From positions 265,701 through 329,700 of the forward strand of contig JBBHKE010001538.1 in NCBI GenBank assembly GCA_037447655.1: a stretch of DNA of 64,000 bases, in the 5' to 3' direction. Below the pieces are notes generated by a model. It made no database searches, was not told the origin of the DNA, and was given only the letters and a program-made list of their open reading frames with translations. Shown here piece by piece: positions 1-11,689 of the stretch (position 1 is its first letter; every line of letters starts with the position of its first letter). The position numbers and the translations under genes are program-made. The DNA comes from Zygnema cylindricum. Lineage: Eukaryota; Streptophyta; Zygnematophyceae; Zygnematales; Zygnemataceae.

Positions 1-671
1 AACATGAGGTGTGATATTTATTTAAATGTTGTTTCGAGGATCTAATCCAATTACGTGAGTTACGGATAGAGTACATAGAGATTCCTAAAAATACGGTACG
101 ACACGTCATACACGAAACAAATGAACTGGACATTTGTTTCAACGGCAATTAATGAAAGCTGGTCTGGATCAGACGGCGCGTATCATCGCCGAGATCTCGG
201 AATGGCCGCTTTGTCGGTTTTTTGGGTATGACGTGACTTGGCGCCACGTGGTGAGATAACATTGAAGAGCACGAATCCCGAGGAGCATAAGGACGAGTGA
301 GACAAAGACACGCGTCCATCCAATGGCCTTCCCGTGCACAGGTCGTACATAAAGTACATCGGCCGCACTACCTTTCTGTACTCTACAATCGTGTGATTGG
401 TTCGTACATCAGTAGGTAGGTGTTGTGAGAGGGGTTTAGGACTTAGAAAATTTGGTAGGTAGGGACCTCTCTCCCTTAAAGAGTTTTGTCTAAACTTGGC
501 ATCTTTGCCACTTCATAACTTATCGACTAGTTGGCCGTTTTCAGTGATTGTTTTTGCTACGGACTCAGTGGAGGCCAAATTGTCAATTTGTTTTCTTGGG
601 TAACACTTGTTGTGGTTGAAAATTTAGAGGCTTCCTGAATTGTGTAGTCAAATGGAGGACACATAATTGTA
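1..671 (+). repeat. RLC-1 5' LTR (3' portion)
   Basis: Aligns with 6123-6831, roughly 90% by eye, and ends directly before the primer-binding site. The terminal CA has become TA. It holds the G-box region (CCACGTGG near 244) and the promoter-proximal GTAC cluster (340-400). The tRNA-like part of this LTR would lie left of the window. Confidence 0.85.
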
Positions 672-686
672 GGTTATGGGCCCACC
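672..686 (+). other. primer-binding site, initiator tRNA-Met anticodon arm
   Basis: GGTTATGGGCCCACC starts immediately after the LTR end. It is the exact complement of GGTGGGCCCATAACC, the anticodon stem-loop of plant initiator tRNA-Met as I recall it. The ATG inside it (676-678) is also the conserved gag start of the family. Confidence 0.8.
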
Positions 687-1850
687 CTCTAAGTTGCCCA
701 CCTTCAATGGATCTAGGTTCATCTATTGGGAAGCCATGATGATGGGGGCTTTGTGCGAAAAGCGATACTGGGGTATTGTCAGTGGACAAGTTAAACGTCC
801 ACCCTAGGGAACTCCAACAAGGTTTGGTGGAATAAGGTTTTCTACAGCAGCACTTGCTGCGGTAGTGGAGGTAGATGATGGGGACCCTGCCGCCGGCACA
901 TACCTTTTAATTAAATAAATAAACCCTAATATAAAATTCCCGTAAACCTCAGGATAGCCAAGGTAGCCATGGCTCTAGCTTCCTCTCCAATTTCTCAGTG
1001 ACTGCGACAAGTATGAGAGTTGGAGAGAGAAGTTAGAGATAGACTGCCTCGACTTCTATATTTCTTTTCAGACCTAGAAAATACTAATAAAACCATTAGT
1101 TTCTACATATGGCTGCCAAAAACTTCATTCTAAAACACCTCACTCAAGCCTTGGCAACCCCTTATCTTCACATTTACGAGGCCGAGGAGTTGTGGGTGAG
1201 TTTGTTGGAAATCTATAGAGCTGGTACCATTCAGCAACTCCAATTGGCCGAACAAAAGTTAGGGAATTATACTTACAAAGGGGGAAAGATGTTAGACTAT
1301 TGTAATGATCTTTCTTTTTTGTATATGGAGATGGAGAGTGCCGGGTGGTCAGGTACAATGAAGATGAAAGTTAACACTCTCATCATGAAGCTACTCGACG
1401 AGTATGAAAACATAGTGTACTGAGTACAGGAAATGACTGACACTTCATGGAAGTGGAACACAGTGGTTCGGATGATACTTGTGCAAGAGTACACAATTGA
1501 GATTAGGAGAGGGGGAAAGAGCATCTAAGCTCTAGCTGCAGGAGGAAACCGATGGGGGGAGGATCTGAAGAAACCATTCAAAGGAGAGAGAGATCAGTTC
1601 GGAGGACCGAGGCCCCCAAAGGGTCTTTGTCACTTTTGCAAAAAGTCATGACACTTCATAGCGGATTGTGTTAAGCTGTCGGAGTTGAGGCTCTAAGAGA
1701 ACCGTGGAGGGAGTTCTTCCGGAGGGAAGAACAAGGCACTTGTGGTCACAAATGTGAGAGGTGAGACCAAGAACGAGTCTTTTGAGGAGGAGGATGGGGA
1801 GCTTCTTCTTGACGAGAGTTTGGAAGAGAAATAGATCCCTCGAAAATTGA
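676..1850 (+). pseudogene. RLC-1 gag (broken)
   Basis: Capsid/nucleocapsid precursor of a Ty1/copia element. The N-terminal box (MGPPSKLPTFNG, then a tryptophan-rich segment ending GIVSGQVKRPP) ends in a stop near 807. An inverted LTR tip (891-1107) replaces about 40 codons. The copia-type gag core resumes at 1109 (MAAKNFILKHLTQAL) and runs to a stop at 1421. Beyond it the zinc knuckle reads CHFCKKS*HFIADC, with the glycine of the CX2CX4HX4C box lost to a stop. Several more stops follow. Not functional. Confidence 0.85.
891..1107 (-). repeat. LTR tip fragment inside RLC-1 gag
   Basis: Reverse complement matches the first ~217 bp of the LTR beginning at 63666 (about 90% by eye), from the terminal TGTAGAAA at 1107 to the T-run of the tRNA-like cassette. 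No target duplication is visible and gag codons are missing at the junction. This suggests a template-switch product or partial deletion rather than a simple insertion. Confidence 0.75.
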
Positions 1851-3100
1851 AGTGTGCTCTCGGAGCAATTCGGGAAGCTCCACAGTAAGGATGGAATATC
1901 GACTCAGGTGAATCCATGCATATGTGTTGTGATAAACACCTCTTTACTAAGCTAAGAAAAATCCCTACTGTAGAGATAGAGTATGGGGATGGGAGAGTAG
2001 TTACAACAAATCTAGTGGGGTTAGTAGATGTGAAATTCTTAGTGGTGGGAAATACTTCTAAACTCACCTTCTCAGATGTACTCTATATTCCTCAGCTGAG
2101 TAAAAATCTTGTCTCTACGTCTGTGTTAGATGACAAAGAGTTTGATACCTTCACTAGAAAGGGAGTCTATACAGCCAAATTTGAGGATGGAGTCTACTTC
2201 ACGGCAGATTAGGGTAGCCAGGGAGTGTTTAGGTTTAACTTCAATAATGAAAAGAAGAATACTAACTATGTTGGTGTTCCAAAGTTGATGATTTGGCATA
2301 AGCCATTGGGGCATGTGCATGTTCATAGGTTGAGGGAAATGAAAAAGCTCGGTGTAGCAGAAGGCATTCAATTTGGGGATAATGAAATGAAGGATGATTC
2401 TAGTGGCTATGCTCAAAGAAAGGCTCACAAACATCCTTTTCCCAAAGCCGCCACATCTAGAGTTGAGAAAGTGCTAGATCTGGTCCACACAGATATCTGG
2501 GGACCTGTAAAAGTACCTTCCGTTGGAGGAAAGAGGTTTATGATGACAATAACCGATGATTGGTCTAGATACTCTAGAGTCTACTATCTAAAAACAATGT
2601 ATGAAACACCAACTTACTTCAAAGAATATAAAGCCTAGAGTGAGAAGTTGCATGGAACCCCCATTAAAAGAATAAAGAGTGACAATGGGGGGGAAGATAC
2701 CTCTAACTAGTTTGAGGGATACTTGAGAGATGAGGGAGGTTAGCACCAGAAAACCATACCATATAACCCGGAACAAAATGGGGTAGTTGAGAGGTTCAAC
2801 CGAACACTAAGAGATAGTGCATGCAGTATGTTGGCAGACAAGAAAATAGGAAAGAGATTTTGGGCAGAAGCCATGAATTGTGCCAATTACATTAAGAATA
2901 AAGTCCTTACCTCAGCTGTAAAGGGAATGACACCTTATGAGAGATGGGTTGGAAGGAAACCAGATATCTCTCACCTTAAAGTATTCGGTTGCCAAGTTCA
3001 TAGTCTTGACACAGATAGGAAAAACTGGAAACTAGATGCTAAGGGAAAACCTAGATACTTTGTAGGATATGATGAGAATGTCAAGGGATATAAAGTCTAT
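1851..3100 (+). pseudogene. RLC-1 protease and integrase (broken)
   Basis: The protease active site reads DSGES (near 1903-1917; family norm DSGAS) followed by MHMC. The GAG-pre-integrase zinc region is seen as WHKPLGHVHVHRL, with the CxxC partner degraded to SGYAQ. The catalytic core is seen as LVHTDIWGP, then SDNGGE, then EQNGVVERFNRT, the copia D,D,E triad. C-terminal part reaches GKPRYFVGYDENVKGYKVY, where solo-1 interrupts it. Stops sit near 2212, 2636, 2708 and 2742. Pre-insertion reading continues at 4403. Confidence 0.88.
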
Positions 3101-4402
3101 TGAAATTATATGGGCTCCATTGCCACACATAATTCGAAAATTAAAAGAAGCTAATCTAGATAGTGCCGACTCCCAGTTTATATAAACCTAAATGATTGAC
3201 CCCTTAACAATAAAAACCCGATTAAAGAGTCACCCCTGTGAAATAAGACATTCTGTGTGCTCAATTCCACCACATAATGCAAATTTAGAATATGTGATTT
3301 GGATACATTCACCCACTTTGACTTTCCCTTAGAAATGCTGCCACCCAGGCAAGCAAAAACTCTAATCGACTACACCCTTGTGTAGCTTGGTCTTCTGTGA
3401 GTGTGGAGCAAAAAGAATCACCGAAAATGGCCAAGTAAATTAATAGTTATGGCTGGCCATAGTTTGCCTTTTATACAAAGTGCTCTCTCGGAGAGGCAGC
3501 TACCTACCAGAAATATTCTAAGTCCTAAAACCTCTCTCTAAGCTCACTAGTACTAAGGTACGAACCAATTGCAAGACTGTAAAGTAAATAAAGGTACAGG
3601 TACCGGTGTACCTTTTGTACGGCCATCGTACGACATGGCCAAAAACCAACACGTGTCTTATTCGGACTCGTTCTATTAATTCTCAAAATTTGTGCTACCA
3701 AATATTATCTCTCTACGTGGCTCCAGGTCATGCTACGTCTGAAAAACAATACTGTATAAGAAAGTACAGGTGTTGGAGTACTTTCTGTACGGACTTTGTA
3801 CGACAATGCCATATTGCGACATTTGTCACTTTTGGATTTATTATCTTCTATTTTGAAGATTCTGTAAACCCGTTTGATGTTGCCATGTGTCATCCAGAGT
3901 GGAGGCGTATGCAAACCGCCAAATTGTCCATTTGCGAAGCCGTCGCTAACCACAGCCGTCTGATCTATTTCGGCATTTAATACGGACAGCCGAAACAAAT
4001 GTCCGTACTATTTGTTTCGTCCGTACTTTAAAGTACAATTGTTTTTATGCCGTATAAATCCTAATTCAGTTAAATGGAAAATCCTTCTAGATACTATTTA
4101 AATATCTACCAAATCCAATATATCTTAGCATTAGTCCTAGACTAAACGGATAAGGCTAACGGCTACGGGTTGCTTGACGGACGGCAGGTATCAGTATCAA
4201 GTACTGGGTCCGTCAAATACCTTTTTGGTAAGTCTACCAATTCTACACCCTGTCTCCCTATAGAGCCTAGGCAGCCATGGCTTTAGCTCCCTGTCCAGCC
4301 TTCAGCCTTCAGTGACTACAACAAGTGTGGGGGCTTGGAGTAGGGAGTTAGAAGCAGACTACCACTGCTCTTTTTCTATACTAAAATACATAAATATCAA
4401 CA
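3101..4402 (-). mobile_element. solo-1: solo copia LTR
   Basis: Single LTR, 1302 bp, ends TGTTG...TTTCA in element sense. It is flanked by the 5-bp target duplication TCTAT (3096-3100) / TCTAC (4403-4407) in RLC-1 integrase. Related to the LTRs of RLC-8. It presumably arose by LTR-LTR recombination of a full element. It holds a tRNA-like cassette, the GTAC cluster and a degraded G-box (CTACGTGG near 3714). Confidence 0.9.
4138..4226 (+). other. antisense tRNA-like Pol III cassette (solo-1)
   Basis: A-box-like segment ACTAAACGGATAAGGC (4141-4156), then outer stem TTGACGGAC (4174-4182) pairing perfectly with GTCCGTCAA (4208-4216). The inner hairpin CAGTA/TACTG (4192-4206) has a 5-nt loop. T5 terminator at 4222-4226. 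Runs opposite to the LTR. Confidence 0.65.
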
Positions 4403-5910
4403 TCTACGACTTAGCAAAAAGATATATCATTTTGGTCAAGCACCTAGTTGTCATGGATGAAGAGAAGTCATTTGACCTTTTTAAATATACCAAGAAGATA
4501 AGAATCAGATTTGATTCCGAAGGTGAGGAGGACTCCATCTTTCCCGAAAGGGACATGACTAAAACAAGGATTGCAATTTCAGGGGAGATCCTAGATACAG
4601 GAGATCCACCAGAAACTTCACAAATTTCTATGGACTTTGAGGAGACAGAATACGAGGAACCAGAACCAGCTTCCATGGATAGGGGAGCAAATGAGACAGT
4701 AAGGAGAAATCCAAGACATCCCTCCATCCCAGCATCGGAGTTTGAGGGAGGGAGATGGAGCAAGAAAAAGATACAAGAAAAATAGACCGCTCACAAGGTA
4801 ACTAAGCTATCTAACCCAAATGAGCCTCAATCAGATGGATTAGAGCCATAAATGATGAGATGGCCTCCATCATGGAAGCAAAGACTTGGAAACTTGCAGA
4901 CTGTCCTCCTGATAGAAAACGGATTGGGTATAAATGGGTGTTTAAACAAAAACTGGAACTGAACCCAGATAATACCTTTGAGAGATATAAGGCTCGATTG
5001 GTAGCAAAGGGGTTCACCCAAAAAGAGGGGATTGACTATGAGGAGACTTTTGCTCAAGTTGTTCGGTTCCCATCAGTAAGGATTCTCCACAATTTGGCAG
5101 TAGCGGAAGACATGGAAATACAACAGATGGTTATTAAGACTGCCTTTCTCAATGGTGAGTTAGAGGAAGAAATTTTTATGCATCAACTAGAGGAATTTGT
5201 GGAGGTAGGAGAACTGAGCAAAGTTTGCAGACTCATAAAGTCCTTATATGGACTGAAGCGAGCTCCCCAACAGTGGAATAACAAACTAGATGAGTTTCTC
5301 ATTCGTCAAGGATATATTGGGATCAACTCTAACCATTCTAACTATATGTTTGAAGAAGAGAATGGTGTCATTTTTATTGCAATTTATGTAGATGATCTGC
5401 TTGTGTTAAGTAAGTCTTTGGAAAAGATCAATAAGTTAAAAAAAGATCTTAGAAGCAGATTTGACATGAAGGATTTGGGGGAGGCAAGATATATTTTGGG
5501 AATCCAAATGGAGAAAGATAGGGGGAAAAGGATTACCAGACTTACTCAGAAAGAAGCAATAGGTAATATGCTTGAGAAATTCCAGATGGAAAATGCAAAC
5601 AGTTGTACCACTTCTATGGACTTGAAAAAAGTAAGTGATCGGAGTGTAGAAGGAGGAGTGATAATCTTAGATGATCAGATGAGTCCAGAGGAGAGAGAGT
5701 TTATGAAGTCTATTCCTTATCGACAGGTCGTAGAAAGTTTGATCTACTTTATGAAATGTATAAGGCCGGACATAGCGGTTGCAGTAGGAGTCGTCAGTAG
5801 CAGTCTTAAGGATTGTACAAAGAGAGATAGGGAGGCAGCTAAGAGAGTCATGAGATATTTGGAAGGAACCAGAGAGTTATGGTTGCATTTGGGAGGGGAG
5901 CACACTGATA
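4403..5910 (+). pseudogene. RLC-1 integrase tail, RT and start of RNase H (broken)
   Basis: Resumes after solo-1 with YDLAKRYIILVKHLVVMDE, then an acidic linker and the box NPRHPSIPASEFEGG. A stop at 4783 and a frameshift near 4830 precede a 363-codon open stretch (4860-5951). RT blocks seen: WVFKQKLELNPDNT, RYKARLVAKGFTQKEGIDYEETFA, a mutated TAFLNGELEEEIF block, LYGLKRAPQQWNNKLDEFL, and the catalytic YVDDLLVLSKS near 5385-5415. RNase H starts (RPDIAVAVGVVSSSLK) but breaks off after GGEHTD at about 5910, fused to the LTR. Confidence 0.88.
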
Positions 5911-6831
5911 CACCTCCTCTCTCTAGCCACCATACTTATTGTAGTCATTGAAGGATAAAAGGGGTTGTTGAGCCATGGCTGTCTTTAGTTCAGCAGGCAG
6001 GACTAAAGAGTGACTTATGTCACTCTCAACAAAAGGTTGAGTCCGGCAGGACTCGAACCTTCGACAGGCAGAGCGAAGTGTAGCCGTTAGCTCTAACCAG
6101 TATGATGTAGAAGTCCGCTAGAAAACACGAGGTGTGATATTTATTTAAATGTTGTTCAAGGATCTAATCCAATTAACACAATTACGGATAGGGAACATAG
6201 AGATTCCTAGAAATAAAATAAGACACATCATACACGAAACAAATGAGCCGGATATTTGTTTCAACGACTAATACTGAAAGTCGGTCTGGATCTGACGGCG
6301 CGAATCATCGCCGAGATCCTAGAATGGCCTCTTTAGCGGTTTTTGGGCGTGATGTGACTTGGCACCACGTGGTGAGATAACATTGAAGAGCAGGAATAGC
6401 GGGGAGCATAAGGACGAGTGAGACAAAGACACGCGTCCATTCAATGACCTTGCCGTACATAGGCCGTACAGAAAGTACATCGACCGTAATACCTTTTTAT
6501 ACTCTACAGTCGTGTGATTGGTTCGTATGTCAGTAGATAGGGGTTGTGAGAGGGGTTTAGGACTTAGAGAATTTGGTAGGTAGTGACCTTTCTCCCTTAG
6601 AGAGTTTTGTATAAACTTGGCATCTTTGCCACTTCATAACTTATCGGGTGGTTGGCCGTTTTCAGTGATTCTTTCTTCTTCAAACTCAGCAAAGTCAAGA
6701 CTCCATAGAGGTGCAATTAGATTGTCAATTTGTCTGCTTGGGCAACAATGGTTGTGGCTGAAAGTTGGTTAGTTAAAAACTATCGAGAGGCTTCATGAAT
6801 ACTGTAGTCCAATGGAGAACACAGAATTGCA
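5911..6831 (+). repeat. RLC-1 3' LTR (5' end deleted)
   Basis: Same family as the RLC-2 and RLC-13 LTRs (about 1000 bp when whole). The first ~80-100 bp and the polypurine tract are missing. It ends AGAATTGCA at 6831, then unrelated AT-rich DNA. The conserved AGCCATGGCT block is at 5971-5980. TATA-like GTATAAAC near 6610. Confidence 0.85.
6031..6105 (-). other. antisense tRNA-like Pol III cassette (RLC-1)
   Basis: On the minus strand: CTGGTTAGAGC (A-box-like, 6090-6100), then an exact B-box consensus GGTTCGAGTCC (6049-6059) inside a T-arm-like hairpin, then T4 at 6031-6034. Opposite to the element. Confidence 0.68.
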
Positions 6832-7661
6832 GTATCGTATCAATAGCCATAGTATTCACATTTTTATCACATAGTTCAACCATGGCTCAAATTAAAAATT
6901 GCATGCCTAAAAAAGCCAGCAAATCAAGAGGCCGTGTTTGGTTTTTCATTTTATCTTTAGTTGTTTGTTTAATTTGTTTCCGTATACTCACATGGTTTAC
7001 CATCGCGTTTTCTCAGTAAAACTCGTTATTCTTTTCCACAAGCTATTAATAGTACGACGTGTAAGATAACAAATGCGGTGCTTGCAATGTCCATATTGCT
7101 TGCAAAATTTGAACTTCAATTTCCAACGACATTATTTACAAAATACTTAATCGTGCGTGGACGGTTAATATAATAAGTAATAAAGAAAATGTGTCTCATT
7201 GTAATGAATTTGGAACCATTACAAGTATTTTATTGGGTAAAGAGGATTGCTCTTTGAATTTTTATTGTGGATATACACATACAAGAGTACAACGACTAAA
7301 AATTCTAAAACAAGAACAAGAAGTCAAATTGTCTTCTCCTCGTTTAATGGCATAATGGAAAAGGTTCGAATTAAATGTAAGTGAACAGATGAGTACAAAC
7401 ATGTTGATATACTTCATGTAAATATTTATAGTTGTTAGATATAGAAATGTCGAGTAAATGAAACTATTTGCAAAAAACAATATGACTCATGTAAAAGTCA
7501 TCATTATAATAACAAACGCAACAGCTAGGCAGCTTCACTTGGATCTTGGAATTTGCTGTTCAAACTTGTAATAACGGGGTCTTATAAAACCATCTCAATG
7601 TATCATAAATACACAATTCTCAATTTAGAACACACATTCACAAGAATATAGATAACAAATC
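6832..7661. other. AT-rich unique DNA, no gene recognised
   Basis: Sequence with no similarity to the retrotransposons around it. A 74-codon reading frame (6795-7019) starts inside the LTR; its second half has a basic stretch and a hydrophobic segment, but I recognise nothing and consider it chance. This is the left half of the RLC-2 target site; the right half resumes at 14014. Confidence 0.6.
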
Positions 7662-8661
7662 TGCAATTCTGTGTCCCCTATTATCGACCAAAATTGAGGA
7701 AGCCTTTAGGTAGTTTTACACTAACCCACTTTCAACTAGAGCGACTACCACCCAAGCAGACAAATAGACAATCTGACTGCACCCCTCTGCAGTCTGGACT
7801 CCCTTAAGTCCACAACAAAAAGAATCACTGAAAACGCCCATCCAGGCGATTAATTATCAAGTGGCAAAGATGCCAATATTTATACAAGCTTGTTGGGAGA
7901 GAGGCGGCTACCTTCTCAATCCTCTAAGTCCTAAACCCCTCTCACAACCGTTATCTACTGTTATACGAACCAATCAAAAGACTATACAATACAGAAAGGT
8001 ACTAAGGTCGATGTACTTTCTGTACGGCTTGTGTACGACAAGGCCATGGAGTGGACGCTTGTCTCCTTCGGACTCGTCTTCATGCTCCCCGAGATTCCTG
8101 CTTCTCAAATATATCTTGCCACGTGTTGCCATGTCATGTTACGTCCTAAAACCGCCAAGGCGGCTATTCTAGGATCTCGGCGATGATGCGGGCCGTCTGA
8201 TCCAAACCGACTTTTAATGCTCGCCGTTCAAAACAAATGTCTGGTACATTTGTTTGGTGTGCACTATAAAATCCAGTTGGTTTCTATGTTGTCTATTAGT
8301 AATTCCGTTAATCAGATTAATACTCTAGTTACTGTTTAAATAACAATCATACCCTATGTATCCTAACGGACTACTACGACAGACTGGTAAGGGCTGACGG
8401 TTACGCCTCGCCCTGCCGGTAGGAGGTTCGAGTCCTACCAGACTCAACCTTTTTGGTTGAGAGTGACTTAGGTCACTCTTTAGCCTTGCCTAAGGAGCTA
8501 AGGCAGCCATGGCTCCACCGCCCTCTCTCTCTTTCAGTGACTATAACAAGTATGGGGGCTAGAGAGAGAAGGTGGAGGCAGATTGCCTGTGCTTTTTCTT
8601 TTAGCTAATTTAACTAATTAAGACCTAGAAAATACCTCCCCTAAATCTACTGATTTCAATA
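7662..8661 (-). repeat. RLC-2 3' LTR
   Basis: Ends TG...CA in element sense, with the first CA-side base changes typical of old copies. Next to it, 8662-8677 reads as the polypurine tract CTAGAAAATAAGGGGG in element sense. A TATA-like TATAAATA lies at 7886-7899 (minus). Confidence 0.88.
8371..8454 (+). other. antisense tRNA-like Pol III cassette (RLC-2 3' LTR)
   Basis: Exact B-box consensus GGTTCGAGTCC at 8425-8435 within the hairpin GGTAGGA/TCCTACC. A-box-like GACTGGTAAGGGC upstream (8382-8394). T5 at 8450-8454. Confidence 0.68.
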
Positions 8662-8674
8662 CCCCCCTTATTTT

Positions 8675-10239
8675 CTAGTCTAATTTCAGTTTCTCTTTTA
8701 AACCACATTTTTCTCTAAAGTATTTTAGCTTGGGAGATGGCACAGGTTTTGTCATCATATCAGCCACAACTTCCCCTTCACCTCTGTACACCAAATTCAC
8801 AATTTTATTTTCTACCTTTTCCCTCACAAAAATCAACCTTATATCAATGTGCTTAGCCTTGAAATGATGTTTAGGATTGGCTGCAATTGCAATTGCAGCC
8901 TGATTATCACAAAACACTTCATGCACTCCCTTCTTCATATACCCCAATTTTGCAATAAAGACTTGACCCACATCAGTTCTTTCACAGCAATACAAGAGGC
9001 CATGTATTCAGCCTCTATAGTGGAGTGAGACACCACCTTTTGTTGCTTGCTGCTCTAACAGCAAACACCTTCCCTCACATACAACACATACCTAGAAGTG
9101 CATCTTCTCATAGGTGCATCCCCATTACTGGCATCACTCCTAGTAGTGATGTCAGTGTGCTACCCTCCCAAATGCAACCATATATCCCTAGTTCCCACAA
9201 GGTATCTCATCACTCTCTTAGCTGCCTCCCAATCTCTCTTCCTAAGTCATTAAGACTCCTGCTAAGGACTCCAACTGCTGCTGTTATGTCCGGCCTAGTA
9301 CAATTTATAAAGTAAATCAAACTTCATATAACCTGTCTGTAGGGAGTAGACTTCATAAACTGTCTCTCTTCTAGACTCATCTGATCATCTAGTATTATCA
9401 CTCCTCCTTCTACACTACCATCACCTACTTTCTTCAAGTCCATGGGAGTGGTACAACTGTTTGCCTTTTCCATCTGAAATTTGTCAAGCATATTCCGATA
9501 GCTTCCTTCTGAGTGAGTCTGATTATTCTTTTCCCTCTATCTCTTTCCATTTGAATCCCCAAAATATATTTAGCCTCTCCTAAATCCTTCATGTCAATTC
9601 TGCTTCTAAGATCTTTCTTTAACTTATTGATCTTCTCCAAAGATTTACTTAACAACAGCAAATCATCCACATAATATACAATAAAAATCAACTCATTCTC
9701 ATCCTTAAACATATAAATAGAATGGTCAGAACTGATCCGAATATATTCGAGACCGGTGAGAAACTCATCTTATTTCCTATTCCATTGTTTAGGAGCCTGC
9801 TTCAGTCCATATAAAGACTTTTTGAGCCTGCCGACTTTGCTTTTTTCTCTTTTCTTTATAAACCCCTCTCGTTGTCTCATAAGGATTTCTTCCTCTAGTT
9901 CACCGTTGAGAAAGCGGTATTGATATCCATCTGGTGAATTTCAATGTCTGCTGCCGCTGCTAGACTAAAGAGAATCCTTACAGATGGAAACCGAACCACT
10001 GGAGCAAAAGTCTCCTCATAATCTATCCCCTCTTTTTGGGTGAATCCCTTTGCAACCAACCGAGCCTTATGTCTCTCATTGGTATTATCTAGGTCCAGTT
10101 TCAATTTAAATACCCATTTGCACCCGATACGGTTTCTGTCTGGAGGAGAGTCCACCTGCTCCCAAGTATTAGCCTGCATAATTGAAGCCATCTCATCATT
10201 TATGGCTCTGAACCATCTATCTCTCTCCAGACTGTCCAT
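8675..10239 (-). pseudogene. RLC-2 RT and RNase H (broken)
   Basis: Reverse transcriptase blocks in order (minus strand): NRIGCKWVFKLKLDLDNTNERHKARLVAKG, EGIDYEETFAPVVRFPSVRILFSLAAAADIEIHQMDINTAF (block ends in a frameshift near 9900), then YYVDDLLLLSKS and DMKDLGEAKYILGIQMERDRGKR. RNase H is seen only as its last part (VFCDNQAAIAIAANPKHHFKAKHIDIRL, 8675-8995); the middle is frameshifted. Ends with KCGLKEKLKLD next to the polypurine tract. Compared with RLC-9, no domain is missing, only disrupted. Confidence 0.88.
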
Positions 10240-10254
10240 TGCCCCCGAGTACGA

Positions 10255-11681
10255 CTAAGGCTCATCTGGGTGTGATAACTTTGTTACCTTGTGAGCAGCT
10301 TGTTTTTCTTGTAGCCATTTGCTGCTCCTCCGTCCTCCCTCAAAGTTCAAAGTTGGAATGGATGGAAGTCTTGGATTCCTCCGCACTAACTCTTCAACTC
10401 CCTTATCAATGGAAGCCGGTTTTGGCTCCTCTTCCTCTCTCTCTTTAGAGTGTGTAAAAATATGAGGGGATTCTGAGATATCTCCCCCATCTTTGATCTC
10501 CCTTAAATCTGCAATCACGTTTTCACTAGTGTCTCTTCTGGGAAGATCTAAGTCCTCCTCACTTTCGGACTCAAAACTCATCCTGATTTTCTTAGTGTAT
10601 TTGAAGGGATCAAAAGATTTCCCTTCATCGAGGACAACTAGATGCTTTATCAGAATGATATCTTGTTTGGCTAAGTCATAGATTCTATATCCCTTAACAT
10701 CCTCATCATATCCCACAAAATATCCTGGTTTCCCTTTAGCATCTCATTTCCAATTTTTCTTATCTGTGTCAAGACTGTAAACTTGACTACCGAATACTTT
10801 CAAGTGAGAAATATTCGGTTTCCTTCCAACCCATCTCTCATAAGGGGTCATTCCTTTAACATGTGTAGTGAGGAATCTATTCATAATGTAGTTAGCACAG
10901 TTCATGGCTTCTGCCCAAAATCTTCTTCCTATTTTTTTATCTGCCAACATGCTGCATACACTATCTCCCAAAGTTCGGTTTAACCTCTCAGCTATCCTAT
11001 TTTGTTTTGAATTATTTGGTACATTTTTCTGATGCTAAACTCCCTCATCTCTGAGGTATTCCTCAAACTTGTTAGAGGTGTACTCCCCCTCATTATCACT
11101 CTTTATTCGCTTAATAGGGGTTCCGTGCAACTTCTCACTCCAGGCTTTATATTCTTTAAAGTACTTTGGTGTTTTAGACTTTTTTTAAGAAGTGGACTCT
11201 GGAATACCTAGACCAATCATCAATAATTGTAAGCATATACCTCTTCCCCCCAACCGAAGGTACTCCTGCTGGTCCCCAGATATCTGTGTGGACCAGATCT
11301 AGTACTTTCTCACCTCTATATGTGGCATGTTTTGGGAAAGGGGAGTCTGTGAGCCTTACCTTGGGCACAGCCACTACAGTCATCCATCATTTCATTCTCC
11401 CCAAACTAAATGCCTTCTACTACACCCAGCTTCTTCATTTCCTTTAATCTATCAAAATGCACATGTCCCAAACGTTTATGCCAGATCATCAAGCTCGGGA
11501 CACCACTATAGTAAGCACCCCTTTTTGCATTACTCAGGTTAAGCCTAAACTTTCCTTGTCTTCCCTTATTTGCTGTGAAGTAAACTTCATCTCCATACTT
11601 AGCTGAAAAGAATCCTTTTCTAGTGAAGGTATCAAAATCTTTGTCATCCAATGCAGAAATAGACACAAGATTTTTACTCAA
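10255..11681 (-). pseudogene. RLC-2 integrase (broken)
   Basis: GAG-pre-integrase zinc box WHKRLGHVHFDRLKEM near 11480, then LVHTDIWGPAGVPSVGGKRYM (first catalytic Asp), a frameshifted middle with SDNEGEY (near 11085), then MLADKKIGRRFWAEAMNCANYI and KPNISHLKVFGSQVYSLDTD. The C-terminal linker (10255-10716) is acidic and carries NPRLPSIPTLNFEGG. It ends KVTKLSHPDEP and is separated from RT by one stop. Confidence 0.87.
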
Positions 11682-11689
11682 CGTGGAAT

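Larger units (their letters stand above)
1..6831 (+). mobile_element. RLC-1: decayed Ty1/copia element, 5' end outside window
   Basis: Order seen: partial 5' LTR, primer-binding site, gag, protease, integrase, [solo LTR 3101-4402], connection, RT, start of RNase H, truncated 3' LTR. PR-IN-RT order defines Ty1/copia. Many stops and frameshifts make it a dead copy. The end of RNase H, the polypurine tract and the first part of the 3' LTR are deleted, so pol joins straight into the LTR near 5910. The 5' target duplication lies outside the window and cannot be checked. Confidence 0.9.

Noticed and set aside
5911-6831. Solo LTR separate from RLC-1
   Set aside because: It is about 90% identical to 1-671, in the same orientation and directly continues RLC-1 pol, so a truncated 3' LTR is simpler.
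6795-7019. 74-codon frame with a hydrophobic segment in unique DNA
   Set aside because: It starts inside the RLC-1 LTR, has no family features, and its AT-rich composition makes such a frame likely by chance.
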